Source: Sebastes aleutianus (Eukaryota; Chordata; Actinopteri; Perciformes; Sebastidae). Taken from it: 64,000 bases of DNA. Shown piece by piece: positions 1 to 22,691 of the stretch (positions within the stretch are counted from its first letter, which is position 1; each line of letters opens with the position of its first letter). The translations under genes and the position numbers were made by a program. Location of the stretch: assembly GCA_916700875.1 (NCBI GenBank), contig CAKAKS010000067.1, forward strand, positions 26,649,433-26,713,432, read 5' to 3'. The notes below the pieces were generated by a model that did not search any database, was not told the origin of the DNA, and saw only the letters and a program-made list of their open reading frames with translations.

Positions 1-560
1 TTCCTATTGGCTGTTCAAAGAGATTTTTTATGTTAAAGGAGTCATGATTTTCGTGTCTAAACAATTACAGACAAGTTTGAAAAATGTCACACGTGTTGAC
101 GCTTTAGGAAGTTACAATATGAGGCTATACTGTTAGCACGATGTTAGTTCTAAACTTTTTTATCATCTAATTGTATATAATTAGATTAAAGCTTCAACTT
201 GTTATGTAAATATCAATATAAACTGCAATGGTTCAATAAAGGATAAATAAAAAGATGATCATATACGCTGAACTTTTAACCTTTTCTAGGACATGATTGG
301 TTCATGTTTTAGGGTGCGTCAATATTAAAATAATTTAATTAATTAATTAATTAATTAATAAAAAACAACAACATCAAAACAAAAAGTGTTAGCATCGTCA
401 TTGGGAGCATGTTAGCATGCTGAAGTTAGCGTTTCAGTTTAAAGCACCGCTGTGCCTGAGTGCAGCCTCACAGAAGTACTAGCGTGGCTGCAGACGGTTA
501 AGTCTTGTTTTCATTAAAGTCTCATTTGCTCAAATGTCATTAATATTGAATCTGATTTAC
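1..560. other. Intron of the SLC22 gene, no exon recognised
   Basis: AT-rich sequence downstream (minus strand) of the exon-5 donor at 560. I see no SLC22 exon 6 here. It contains an (AATT)n tract at 331-359 and a short piece of the common teleost GTTAGCATGCT repeat near 410-430. Confidence 0.6.
331..359. repeat. (AATT)n microsatellite
   Basis: About seven TTAA/AATT units in tandem. Confidence 0.9.
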
Positions 561-2030
561 CTCGTCCAGCAGATTATCTGGGATTTTCTTTTTATTCATT
601 GCTGCAACTTTACGTATCAACTTATTCGCTTCTTCGGTTCTTCCCTGTCCGAGCAACCACCTTGCAGATTCAGGGATCCACCTGAAAAGATGAATCGCAA
701 TAAAAATGTTGGAGTCACTCATAAACCGTTATTAATTTGTCTTTTTAGTTTCACAATCTGATCTACCAACGAGGTTTATTACACAGCAATGTTCCTGAAC
801 ATACTGTAAACACACTGGTTTTGCGTTATCTCAGTATATGAAGTGAACACTATGAAGCCAAGAAAACGGATATGTATGATCAGGAAGTGTGTTAACGTCC
901 AAATACAGGTCTGAGCAAAACGTAACAAATAATAAAGTATTAAACAACACTTACCATATATACAATAATACCAAGGCCTGCACTCCTGCCATGACATACT
1001 GTGCTGTTCTCCAGTCACGGATAAAATAGGGCAGACCAGCCAGGCCACACTGTCCAAGTGCCGCAAACATCTGGCTCATACAGGAGGCAAAGGACCTTTT
1101 GTTGACCCCAATCCACTCCGTAGCTACAAACAGAATTTAAACACCAAAATCACTGCAGAACCAAGGACCAGGACAATTCCATGCTTGTGATATTGACCAT
1201 GAAAATCAAAGAAATGGTGGTTAGATAGAAAGAAGTCATACCTAATACAGTGGAGTTAATTCTATATCCTGAGATAGCAGCGGCAAGCATGAACTGTGAC
1301 ACTATGTAAACGTAGATATTCGGAGACAGGCCAACAACTATGCCGAATATTAGCACGAGGACGGCTGGTAGCTGGGTGGTCCTCTTGCGGCCGAACCTGA
1401 AGTTCAGAGAAGTGGGTGACCGACACAGGTTTGAAGGTTTAAATTTTTCCTTAATGTATCTTTTTAAAGTCACTTACGATTCAGCTGTAGGTCCAAAGAT
1501 GTATGAACCAGCGAGTAAACCAGTCATGAAGATTGTCTGCACAATTTCAGCCATGTTGGACTTGTCACAGACGAGATCAAACTGCAAAAACAACAGTGAA
1601 AATCAGTATAGGGAAGTCAGCGCAGGTGATACCAAATAATAAGTACTTGACTTACATCAGTGACTATGGTGGCATCATACAGCGTTTTGTAGTACACCCA
1701 TCCATTCTGGCACCCTGTGGTGTCATTCAGTCCGTACTCCCTGATGGCGTCGATGTCCCAGTTCACAGGGATAAACATCCGACACCTGCTGAAGGTCCCG
1801 TCATCCTCCCGGGGCAAAGTCAGGTTCAGCTGCTCCTCTGTGGTCAGATTCGAGTCATTCTGAAGGATCCAGTCTGTGTTACAGTGTCGCTCTGGATCAG
1901 ACTGGACAAAAAGAAAACTACAAAAGAAAATGGGCAGTAAGAAATTTGGGACGGATAACAAGACAATGAGCAGCTTCTGGAAGAAACCAAAGTCGCCGAT
2001 GGTTCTCAGAATCTCTCCAAAATCCACCAT
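561..2030 (-). CDS. slc22a13: SLC22A13-like organic ion transporter, 5' half (exons 1-5)
   Basis: Major-facilitator transporter of the SLC22 organic anion/cation family, acting in the plasma membrane. Exons seen: 1656-2030, 1478-1581, 1242-1396, 955-1123, 561-681 (924 nt, 308 codons, all junctions in frame with GT-AG sites). The 104/155/169-nt exons 2-4 fit the usual SLC22 exon pattern. Start chosen at 2030 (MVDFGEIL); an ATG two codons upstream (2036) is possible. A first hydrophobic segment at residues 15-40 is followed by a large Cys-rich extracellular loop with N-glycosylation sites (NDS, NLT, NDT), then FDLVCDKS, the MFS loop motif FGRKR (about residue 161) and WIPESARWL. The remaining exons should lie left of position 1. 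The A13 assignment combines the similarity of the first residues with conserved synteny next to OXSR1; another SLC22 member (A14 or an expanded fish copy) is not excluded. Confidence 0.85.
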
Positions 2031-3583
2031 TTTCACATAGCAGATGAAGTGTGAAACTAACTCGGGTTAAGACTTTCTTTTTAAAGCTCAAGTCCAAATA
2101 AATGTTTAACCAACCGAAGCGGTGGTTGAGCAAAAATGGTTGACCTGTTAAAGCTACGATAACGAAGATAACGAAAACGTGGCTTTAAAGACATCACATT
2201 TCACCCATTGACTTCCATCATGTGACTTTATTCAGCTACTAAAACTCATTTGCGTGTGTTGACATTTTTTTTCAATAAGCTATACATGTCAAGGAATCTC
2301 TTTTTGTATGTTGTCACAAATAGTCCACTTCAAATTATGCATTGTACACATTTCATAATCAATGATATTTTTAAAAATATATGTAATGATCTGTAAAAAA
2401 GAAAAAGAAAAGAAAATTGCCAATTAGGTGATTAAATCAATACTAATCATTCAGTGACTCCTTAGAGAGGCAGAACAATGGTTTTCTCATGAGTAAACAA
2501 TAAAGGGGAAAGAAATTTGGAAACTCTAAGTGACTTTAAGCTCAGCGCCTTTGATGATCAATCATTTTATCACCAAAATCGCACACACACGCGCACACAC
2601 ACACGGGGAGGGAAAAGTGTAACCTGTGCCGCCCGTCTTATTAAAATGACATTTTTATCCGTTAGCCTTGGACAGGTTTCAGTGAGAAAACTGCATATCA
2701 TGACATCAAAAGCACAGAGTGTGTGATTACAAGCCCCATGAAAATACTCGTGTTAACAACAAATCAATAAGGTGCCAATTGAACAAATAGTTTGTGCATG
2801 ATTAGTGACGCTCTGACAAAAAGGCCAACAGTGGAAAACACTACAAAAACAAATTCAACTCTTGTGTACTGAACATGAGTCTCAATCTGCCTTAATCTAT
2901 ATTTACAAGTAAAATGTTCCTCTTTATCTGACACTTAAACAGTCGATCTACATCGTTACATACAAACCTCATGGTGTTTGCGTGACAGTGCATGGAGTTG
3001 CCATCATACGTACATTTACAACATCTTTACATACACCATTTACATCGGTACCGGAGCTAGGAGCTGTTATCGCAGCCCCTTTGCACGCTGGTACATAACA
3101 ACCATACAGCTACACGGGGAGTGACGACAGTGATTTGTTGGTGAGTGTTTATAAAGCAAAGAGACTACAGTACTGTCAAAACAACTTGCCTTGGGACAAA
3201 AAAACTAAAGTCATAGGCTAACTGGCCTCTGGAGGAGTTTAAAGGGTTACTTCAGCCAATATATGAAAAATGTACCTCTAGTGGTATCCGGACATGCAGA
3301 TAAGTTTTATTTGTTGAGGTTTTGAGGGATTCATCTATTGCTGCCCCTCAACACAATGCAGGTAAATGGAATTTTGTTTGTGGTGCTCACAGCTACAGCC
3401 ATGCTAGCAGCTCTGTGGGGCTGTACTTAGGCAAAGATCCTCTATTACAAAGATGACTTATTACAAGCTCTGCCGATGGTTAGAAATGGTATACACTTCC
3501 TGTCTCCTATGTGGGCGTGGTAATGGCGTGCGAAATAATCAGTCATAATCTGTGTTCACTTTTACTTCTCCCATTTGAGTTAA

Positions 3584-4163
3584 TAGAAAGGTGAAGTCCC
3601 GCCCCTTCCGGTGGACCACCATGGGACCTTATTTCGGAAAAAAAGAGACCTTGATCCTGTTTGAATAGCGCCACGATCAGACACAGGATCTGTTAAAGTA
3701 TAAGACTGAAAATACGTAATTAGAAAGACTACACGCCCAAAAGTCGCGTAAGAGACATCTCTCTCTCTGAAACTACGATGCTTGCGTATTTCGTACTCAC
3801 ACAAGCAACGGGTCTGATCGTTCTTTCTCTTCCCGTCTGATAAAAAGACCAGGAGTCGCTGGATAAAACCCATCAGGTAAGATACTGTTACATCTGTGCG
3901 TGGTCGTTGGTGACGTATATTGTGCGAGATGAGAGATGTAGTTCATGGAGCGGTTTCACACAAAACTAAATGATACTACGATGAACTGTGACTTTCTTGA
4001 CTTGCAAAATTATGTTTTAAATTGACAAACATCATATGTGTGATTCATGGCGCAATTCAAACGGGATCAAAAAAATTGTCTCTCGCTGTTGACTACCGTA
4101 CATATTTTTTCCGAAATAAAGTCCCATGGGGTCCACCGGAAGGGGAGGGATTTCACCTTTCTA
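3584..4163. mobile_element. 580-bp MITE with about 60-bp terminal inverted repeats
   Basis: The left end (TAGAAAGGTGAAGTCCCGCC onward, 3584-3645) is inverted at 4103-4163 with a few mismatches. Both arms include the blocks CTTCCGGTGGACC and TTTCGGAAAAAA. The interior has no transposase homology I recognise. The minus-strand reading frame at 3580-3873 lies inside it and looks fortuitous. Superfamily not determined. Confidence 0.85.
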
Positions 4164-4204
4164 TAGACATGCCGCTAGTCTCCTAAAGAGGCGGGGCAGT
4201 GACG

Positions 4205-4690
4205 AAACCCATGTCGACACAGATACAGGAAGCTGACTCTCGGTGTGCATTAGTTCATTGAGCTAAAGGCTAATGTCAGCATCCTAACATGTTCACAATG
4301 GCAATGCTAACATGCTGATGTTAAGTAGCAGGTATGATGTTTACCATGTTCACGATCTTAGTTTAGCGTGTTAGCATGCTAACATTAGCCAATTAGCACT
4401 AAACACAAAGTACAGCTGAGGCCGATGGAAACGGTTTTAGTTTTGTAGGCATTTGGTCGTAAGTCAGATTGAAATTTTGACCTGCTGGTGGCGCTAGAGG
4501 AAAATTAAAGTAATCACTAAAGTGAGTCAAATTCAACCTTTAGGGACCTTGGATATACGTCGCTAATTTTATGACAATCCATCCAATAGTTTTTAAGTTA
4601 CTTCGGTCTGGCCACTAGCATGGCTACAAACAACATTCCATTCACCTCCACTGTATTGTGGTGGAGGCAAACAAGTCCAAAAATATCTGC
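4205..4690. repeat. Dispersed teleost repeat (GCTAACATGCTGATG type)
   Basis: Contains the strings TGCTAACATGCTGATGTT, GTTAGCATGCTAACATTAGC and AAAGTACAGCTGAGG. I know these from many teleost noncoding sequences as one high-copy repeat. Boundaries are approximate. Confidence 0.6.
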
Positions 4691-5958
4691 TAAATACCAC
4701 TAGAGGCAAGTGACTAAATCTTTAAACTTTGCCCCTTTAAACTTTATTTCACTTTGGTTGAACATTTTCAGTTTTTGCACATGCACACCCCCACAGAAGT
4801 TAATTGTCAGTCAGCCTGTAGGACGAGCAGACCGAGCAGACCCAGGCTCTCGACACTCATTGCCAGCATTCAGGATTCTTCCCAGCTGTTGGATCAGTAA
4901 TGTTAAACAGGCTAAATGTCACCCTTCTCTACACGGGGACATTGACAATTGCAATTATTACCCGTGTCTGTCTGTCCGGTGTGTTAAATGTTCACTTTTA
5001 TTGTGAAAATTTAAGTAAATTCTCCCTGCAGGTTTCTAAAACTGCCCGTTTGACTTCATGAGCTCCTAGTGAGGAACAAGCACAAAAAGTGGATTCATTC
5101 AACCCAAGAGAAATATTATCAGCAACCAGTGGTCACACACGGTGAAAAGAAAAAAACACCTATTGCATAGTAGAAGAATATTAGGCAGGGCTCAATCTGT
5201 GACAATAATCCTGTCTTTGAATACCTCGGGAAAACGCCATCTGACAAAGTGTTACTGCAGCTATGGGACAGAGCAGTTACTGTTGACATGTGTTTATTTG
5301 AATGTGTTCATCAGTGTAGTCAGAGCCTAAACTCTTTGGTTTTGTTTTGACAAAACCACCACACCACACGCCTTGGGCTGCCTTAAACAGGAATCTGGTA
5401 ATTATCTTATATTCTACGTAAATATCCATCTGAATTTACAGAATTACAAAACTATGCTATGGTGTGTTTCTAAGTTATTCGTATCAGTATTACGGGAGAT
5501 TTTCTTGGATAGGCATACATAAAATACCCCTAATAATCACAGATAGACTCAATTTTTCCACCAAACACACTGGTAAAATCTATAGTTTGACTAACTAAGG
5601 CTGAATTTACACTTTTCAATTTCAGTGTAGTATAAAGTGCCATATAAAGTAAGCACGACACTCTTGTGAGTTTTGTGGCACAGTTGATTTGAAAAAAAAA
5701 AAAAAGAAAAGAAAAAAAAGGCAATCACTTCCAGTACTGGCAGGAGATGGTTTGGATTGTGCTTATGTATGAAGAGGGGAAAAAAAAAAAGAAAAAGAAA
5801 TAAGGAGTTGATATAGTTGATTGCATCTCTCCTCCCATTTACTGTATAAGCGCACTGTAAACGTTTCAAGTGTGATTCCTGTAATGAACTGAGCCTCTTC
5901 TCAATGTGGTCCTCATGCATCCTGCAGTAGTGTCACACTCCTGCCAGCTTCCTGTCTC

Positions 5959-5959
<1 letters not shown>

Positions 5960-6001
<42 letters not shown>
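5960..6001. repeat. (TCA)n microsatellite in OXSR1 3'UTR
   Basis: Fourteen near-perfect TCA units on the plus strand, read as (TGA)n in the OXSR1 transcript, about 105 nt after its stop codon. Confidence 0.95.
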
Positions 6002-6107
6002 ATGTCGTCTTCCTCCTCTCTTTGGCAGCAGTGGTTTCTTGGAATTGACTACAATGCAGCTGTGCAATACCAGTAGTTTCTGTCCTCTGTTGATGGCCCC
6101 TCTTGAC

Positions 6108-17506
<11,399 letters not shown>

Positions 17507-17606
17507 GGTGTCGTTGTTTTAACGGTGTAAACGACAAGGCTTTCTAAATAAGAGACGTATGTCTGGATAATAATATCTTTGTGGTTACTCCATTGGGCTC
17601 CGGTGA

Positions 17607-17637
<31 letters not shown>

Positions 17638-17720
17638 CCGCTGACAACTCCGACCGCTCCTGTCAACACAACCTCACGCACGTACTGACGTCATGACGTT
17701 TTACGTACAAACTCAGAAGG
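17507..17720 (-). promoter_or_regulatory. oxsr1: OXSR1 5'UTR and proximal promoter with CRE
   Basis: Directly upstream of the OXSR1 start codon. It contains a perfect palindromic cAMP-response element TGACGTCA at 17686-17693, immediately followed by a second half-site TGACGT at 17694-17699. The transcription start is not determinable from sequence. The region is more GC- and CpG-rich than the flanking spacer. CREB/ATF binding is inference from the motif. Confidence 0.6.
17607..17635. repeat. CAG/CTG trinucleotide repeat in OXSR1 5' leader
   Basis: Nine to ten uninterrupted TGC units on the plus strand, read as (CAG)n in the OXSR1 sense, about 100 nt upstream of the start codon. Probably transcribed as 5'UTR, but the transcription start is unknown. 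Confidence 0.9.
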
Positions 17721-17831
17721 TGGAACAGAGACGTCGCCACCTTGAGTGTGGCAAAAGTCTGCCAAAATGTACTTTCAAAAAAAAAAAATGACTTGCTCCC
17801 TCACACACTTTTCTCTGCTTTATTAGTCAAC

Positions 17832-17858
17832 GTTTCGGTCAACAAGGACCTTCATCAG
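17832..17858 (-). ncRNA. Hammerhead-ribozyme-like core, left arm
   Basis: On the minus strand: CTGATGA, then stem II GGTC/GACC with a 6-nt loop, then GAAAC followed by GTTGA. These are the invariant core segments of hammerhead ribozymes. In Penelope-like elements stem III is very short, as here. Self-cleavage is not shown. Confidence 0.55.
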
Positions 17859-17893
17859 GACATTAACATTTTTTTTTTTTTTTTTAGTTTTAA

Positions 17894-17949
17894 AGGGACT
17901 GTTTGTAACTTTTTAAGCGTATAAATGTACCGGGTCGGGACATATGCGT

Positions 17950-17980
<31 letters not shown>

Positions 17981-19158
17981 GACCTTTATTTAACCAGGTA
18001 AAATCAATTGAGAACCAATTCTCATTTACAATGATGACCTGGCCAAGAGGCAGTAGCACAGTCCACACAAGTGACACAAACAGCACAGATACAATACAGT
18101 ATGACAAACACATGAGAAAATGGCTAAAAACAGCATAGGTAAATTAATAAACACTATGTACAAAAAAAGGCGGATTACTGGATGTTCTTTGTAAAAATGG
18201 AAGAGAGAGAGAGAAGTGAGGGCTGGTCAGCAAGTACAGCAGTCAACTATGACTTGTTGCAGCTTTTGTTTGAACATGTTGAGAGAGGTGAGAGCTGTTA
18301 GTTTGAGCGTGTTTTGTAGTGAGTTCCAGTCATTTGCAGCGGCAAAATGAAAGGAGTTATGACCAAACACAGTACGGACTTTTGGAATGATGAGCCTAAT
18401 GAAGTCACTGGATCTTAAACGGCGATTGCTGTCGGAAATGTGCAGAAGATTGGAGAGGTAGCGAGGGGTCATTCCCAAAATGGATTTGTAGACCAAGAGC
18501 AGCCAGTGTTGTAGCCGCCTGGTGTGAAGGGAGGGCCAATCCACCAATCTGTAAAGATCACAGTGGCTGAAGTCTCTGCTCCTCTGCCTGCTTGCCTTCA
18601 CGCGCGCCTTCTCGCTGTCTCGCTCCACCTCTAGATGTGCATGCGCGCTCAGTCCACACAGCAGGAGTTAGTTTAGCTCTGAGAATATCTAGTGGACGTT
18701 TGTGCGGAAATAAATGCTGCAGCTCCTCCAGACCAACAGAGGTTTCCCGTGTCTTGTGAAGTGACAGAGCTCCGCAGAGAGAAACGTTATCGTCTCTGAC
18801 CGGGTGCCGGTGTCTCCCTGCTCACTCCAGCTGCGGTCGTGAGACTATAACGTTTCTCGCTGCGGAGCCCCGCTGCTTCAGAGCCCCGGCACAGACGATG
18901 AAGCAGGAAAAGCCAACACTAGGATCAGCATTGATTCATGGAGAGACCTTCGTCTGGTCAGCTAACATTACTGCCAAGCAGGTGAAATATAGAGTGATAC
19001 TGTGGTTTTAGCTGACGTGTGTCGCCTCACTGTTTTGAGCGATGCTCGTTCATGTCTATTTAGAGCGAGCACAAGCGCGAGCCAGACGCTGACTTTCGTT
19101 GACTTAACGGCCACAGGTGTCTGTTAACAAGCATTTCTGAAAGTTACAAATAGTCCCT
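17894..19158. mobile_element. TTAA-flanked MITE, AGGGACTGTTTGTAA family, interrupted by a LINE fragment
   Basis: Bounded by TTAA at 17890-17893 and 19159-19162. Terminal repeats are AGGGACTGTTTGTAACTTT on the left and its near-complement before TTAA on the right. Apart from the LINE insert it matches the uninterrupted copy at 32939-33635. TTAA duplication is typical of piggyBac elements, but the terminal sequence itself does not prove that superfamily. Confidence 0.8.
17957..18570 (-). mobile_element. 5'-truncated LINE fragment (reverse transcriptase C-terminus and 3'UTR)
   Basis: Begins at the left with a run of more than 20 T (poly(A) of a minus-strand insertion), followed by a 3'UTR typical of fish LINEs. 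Then comes an open frame (about 18227-18570, minus) with the C-terminal region of non-LTR reverse transcriptases: RRLQHWLLLVYKS, MTPRYLSNLL, RLRSSDF and NDWNSLQNTLK. The N-terminal part of the reading frame (above 18570) is MITE sequence, not LINE. Clade not determined. Confidence 0.75.
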
Positions 19159-19166
19159 TTAATGTC

Positions 19167-19193
19167 CTGATGAAGGTCTTTGTTGACCGAAAC
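19167..19193 (+). ncRNA. Hammerhead-ribozyme-like core, right arm
   Basis: CTGATGA at 19167-19173, stem II GGTC (19175-19178) pairing GACC (19185-19188), GAAAC at 19189-19193, then GTTGAC. It is the inverted partner of 17832-17858; the cores differ only in the stem II loop. Confidence 0.55.
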
Positions 19194-19434
19194 GTTGACT
19201 ATAAAGCAGAAAAAGTGTGTGAGGGAGCAAGTCATTTTTTTGAAAAAGTACATATTGGAGGGGATCTACTCCTAGCACCCCAAACAATTTTGAGAATGTG
19301 CATGTTTTCCTCTCCTTAAAGTCTGCCAAAATGTCTGTAAAATCCTGAAAAAACTCGGAAACAGAAAACACACGAAGGTGAAGCACAGTGATATGTTTTG
19401 TTTTTTTAAATTTCAAAATTACAGTTTACATAGT

Positions 19435-20109
19435 AACAGCAGAAAACATTAAAAACATTTACATACAAAAGAAGCATAGCGAAAACATAAACAGAGAGCT
19501 GTGCCAAACATAAAAGGACAACAGAAATGAAACAAAACCATGGAGCAAATATGATTTTAAAAATGTATTTTTATAAAATGGTCACTATATCCAGACAGTA
19601 GTGCATGAGACAGGTAATCTGAAAAAAAATCATGTGTCTCTGTGTCCTCCGGTGCTCCTAATGGCATCTGCAATATAATAATATTTTTATGAGAGCTACA
19701 AGTTCTTTTAACATGGTCATGGAGCATATATACTGTATATTTGTATTCTGGGGGTATCGTTCCTATGCAGAGCGTAGTTTAGTTTATTTATTGACTACAC
19801 TGAGGGCGTTTTATATTTGAATAATTTATTTATTTATTTATTGTGTTGAGTTGAATGTGCTACTTATTTTGTACTGTAATTACCTTGTGCCTTTTCTACC
19901 TTTTTTTCTTTTCTTAAAGCTGACTCGGTGTAAACTGCTCAGAATTCTAGTGTACTTATTATAGGAGCAAATGGCAAATAAAACTCTTGAATCTTGAATC
20001 TTGAACAGCAGAAAAGATTAAAAACATTTACATACAAAAGAAGCATAGCGAAAACCTAAACAAAGAGCTGTGCCAAACATAAAAGGACGACAGAAATGAA
20101 ACAAAACCA
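19435..20109. repeat. 106-bp direct duplication flanking a 463-bp mosaic insert
   Basis: Bases 19435-19540 recur at 20004-20109 with few mismatches (start AACAGCAGAAAA, end GAAACAAAACCA). The insert between them begins with part of the AGCTGCAGTGGGTAGAA MITE (about 19543-19672) and ends in an (ATCTTGA)n-like LINE tail at 19978-20003. Confidence 0.8.
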
Positions 20110-20625
20110 ACATAAAAGAAAAAAAAAGAAAAACACAATAAAAAAAAAGAAAATAAGAAAAATAAGAAAAAAAGACCACGCTGGAGTATGATAATTAGTT
20201 CACTTAAAAAACTTTAAAGATATTGCATGCATTCATTGTTTTCATTGCTTTTTTGTTTTGTGAGGAAGAAATTGTTGACAGATATAATTCCATTTCTTTC
20301 ATAAATACAAAGAAATTAGGCTTTTTTGGGGGGTAAATTTACACTTGTGAATGTGGAACCTTGCGAGAATTCAAATTAAATTAATAAAGCACAGTGATAA
20401 GTTACTGAACTGTAGTTCATGGAGCATGACATGCTGGTTAGTTGAAATATTTTAGCAGATACTGTATTCTTACACTCTTCACTTGTAAAGGTGTGCAGAG
20501 TAGTACACCCAATAGAGGGCGCTAACGCCTCTGAGTGTGTGCCTACTTTTTTTTTTTCTTGCAGTTTTCCAGTTGTGTAGAGTCAAATTTTAAAGGCATA
20601 AAGGGAAATACAACAAGAATAGGGG

Positions 20626-20660
<35 letters not shown>
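20626..20660. repeat. (ATC)n microsatellite
   Basis: About eleven ATC units directly beside the left TTAA of the next MITE. Confidence 0.95.
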
Positions 20661-20854
20661 TTACTTAAAGCTGCAGTGGGTAGAATTTGAGCAAATATGA
20701 TTTTAAAAAGTTATTTTTATAAAACACTATATCACTAAATCCTGACAGTAGTGCATGAGACAGGTAATCTGAAAAACATCATGTGCCTCTGTGTCTTCCG
20801 GTGCTCCTAATGGCATCTGCAAGATTTCACAGAGCGGAGGAAAACAACCAATCA

Positions 20855-21301
20855 TTCATTCATTCATTCATGGTTTATTTAATAGGGACCAATACAATGT
20901 ACACAGACAACTTAAAACAGCTATCTGATGCCAGTATCATAGTGCTTATAGCGGATGCTAATTTGCAACACCTGTCCCTAGAAGGGCTTTTTGTGAAAAT
21001 AAGAGATTAAAACAGGAATGGGTACAGATAAAAAAAAATTAAACAGGATTTGGTTGCTCTCCCCTAAAGGTGGTAAAGTTTACAGCAGATTTCAAGTTAT
21101 CAGGTAGCGAGTTCCAAGACTTCACTCCTTTCACAGAAAAAGCTGTCTGAGCAAAAGATGTTCTGAAGAATTGAACTTTACAATTGCCACTTGAAGCTGC
21201 TCTGGTGGATCTACAGCTCTGTAGTCTCAGGATGTATTTGCAAAAAGGCAGAGGAGCAAGTCCATTCAAACATTTAAACACAAGCTTTACATAATGAAAA
21301 T
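20855..21301 (-). mobile_element. 5'-truncated LINE fragment inside a MITE
   Basis: The minus-strand frame at 21039-21300 resembles the C-terminus of fish LINE reverse transcriptases (KLVFKCLNGLAP, CRSTRAASSGNCKV, FSVKGVKSWNSLPDNLK). The 3' end has an (ATTC)n tail at 20852-20870. CAATCA on both sides (20847 and 21302 regions) may be a short target duplication. Confidence 0.75.
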
Positions 21302-21360
21302 CAATCAGAGCCAAGCTGGAGCCTGCCGTCTCTGAGCAGCTGTCAACTACTCGGGAATTC

Positions 21361-21690
21361 CAATCAAACAGTCAAACTAGGCAGCGCTGATCAAATATGA
21401 ATTAATATTCTGTTACTGTAATGCCTTTTTCTCGTATAAAATGTTTTCAGAAACATCTTGTAGTGAACTGTTTAGCTGTAAAATGAGAAAGTTTGTGATC
21501 CAGCAGCTACGTTGAGATCTGTTGAGGAAATACCAAGCACCGCCCACCAGCCAGAGAAAACTCATTTTACAGCTAAACAGTACACTACAAGATGTTTCTG
21601 AAAACATTTAAGGATAATAAATAGGCATTGCAGTAACAGAATATTTATTAATATTTGATCAGCGCTGCCTAGTTTGACCGTTTGATCGAA
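21361..21690. repeat. Long hairpin inside the MITE
   Basis: The left arm (TCAAACTAGGCAGCGCTGAT, ATTCTGTTACTGTAATGCC, CATCTTGTAGTG, GTTTAGCTGTAAAATGAG) is repeated in inverse order and orientation on the right, with arms of about 150 bp and a centre near 21520. Confidence 0.85.
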
Positions 21691-22691
21691 GTTTGCGAGT
21701 GATTGACAGCTGCCTCCGTTGAATGAACAGCCAATAGGAATGCTCTCTCTCTCTCTCTCTGAAATGACCTGTGATTGGCCAAAGTCTCCCGTCACAGATT
21801 TTTTAAGGCCACGAGGAGGTGCAGAAGTCTAGTTTTCTCTCAGAACACCTGAATTAAAATATACTGAAAGGTTATTATGGAATTTTTGCCCAATGACGCC
21901 AAAAATAATCTGCCTACTTTAAGTAAAAGTAACAATACTATAGAAACTACCCCATTAGCCTAAAAGTAAAAGTCCTGCATTCAAATTGTTACCGAAGGAG
22001 CAAAAGTAAAAGTAGTATTCATGAAGCAGAATGGACCCTGTCAGTGTTGTATTTTTTTATCATTAACATCAACAATAAGCAGTACTTGTGGCGCTAATCT
22101 TAACTGATTTATAAAAAGCTTGATAGTTTGACCTATAACAATTCATTATTGCTATAAAGTAATTGTATAGTTTGTATGTAAAATTTTGAAAAGTAGGCCT
22201 AAGTAGTAGGGCAACTAAAGCTGTTAAACACAGTGAATTTAGTGGAGTAAAAAGTACAATATTTTGCTCTAAAATATAGAGCTGTAGAAAAAAAACGAAG
22301 TAGCATGAAATGGAAATGTTCAAGAAAAGCACAAATATTTTAAAATTGTACTTAAGTAGCTATACAGTACTTGACTACTTGGTCACTTTCCACAACTGAA
22401 TAGTTGACAGGCCACAGTTATGTTTAAGGTTTATTGCAGACTAATTTAATATTTCAATCTCCATGTTGGAGTTTGGAATTTTGAAGTTTAAACTAAAACT
22501 AGATGGACAGTGTGCTGAGCTAAAAACTCAATGCAGTGTTCATAGCTCAGTGTCCTTTTTAAAAAAATATTTGCGGCAGGTACACACATCAGACAGCTGT
22601 TTACATATTGTCTTTGTATGTATTGTTCACTATGTACCTTCCTCTTTTGGACTATATCCTTTGGTAACCCCGGGAATTGCATAATCTATGT

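Larger units (their letters stand above)
2031..6107 (-). other. SLC22 upstream region and OXSR1 3'UTR/intergenic
   Basis: The 4.1 kb between the transporter start codon and the OXSR1 stop codon, both genes on the minus strand. The right part must hold the OXSR1 3'UTR. Its end is not determined: minus-strand AATAAA signals occur near 3307 and 2226. A (CA)n tract is at about 2581-2606, an inverted-repeat transposon at 3584-4163, a dispersed teleost repeat at 4205-4690, poly(A)-rich tracts at 5691-5800 and a (TCA)n repeat at 5960-6001. No coding exon recognised. Confidence 0.6.
17754..19334. mobile_element. Composite Penelope-like insertion with inverted terminal repeats and 17-bp target duplication
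   Basis: The 17-bp string AAAGTCTGCCAAAATGT occurs at 17754-17770 and 19318-19334, flanking the whole insertion. Inside are inverted arms of about 95 bp (17778-17868 and 19159-19250), each with a hammerhead-like core. Between the arms sits a TTAA-flanked MITE with a LINE fragment in it. Without the MITE the arms would be only about 25 nt apart, so the original insert was a foldback of about 300 bp. Assignment to Penelope-like elements rests on the ribozyme motif and the long target duplication. No reverse-transcriptase/GIY-YIG coding sequence of that type is present. Confidence 0.65.
20669..21918. mobile_element. TTAA-flanked MITE, AGCTGCAGTGGGTAGAA family, with LINE insert
   Basis: TTAA at 20665-20668 and 21919-21922. 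The left end is AGCTGCAGTGGGTAGAA; the right end, reversed, reads AGTAGGCAGATT. It contains an internal hairpin (21361-21690) and is split by a LINE fragment at about 20855-21301. A partial second copy is at 19543-19672. Confidence 0.75.

Noticed and set aside
3580..3873. 97-codon minus frame
   Set aside because: Lies entirely inside an inverted-repeat MITE and begins in its terminal repeat.
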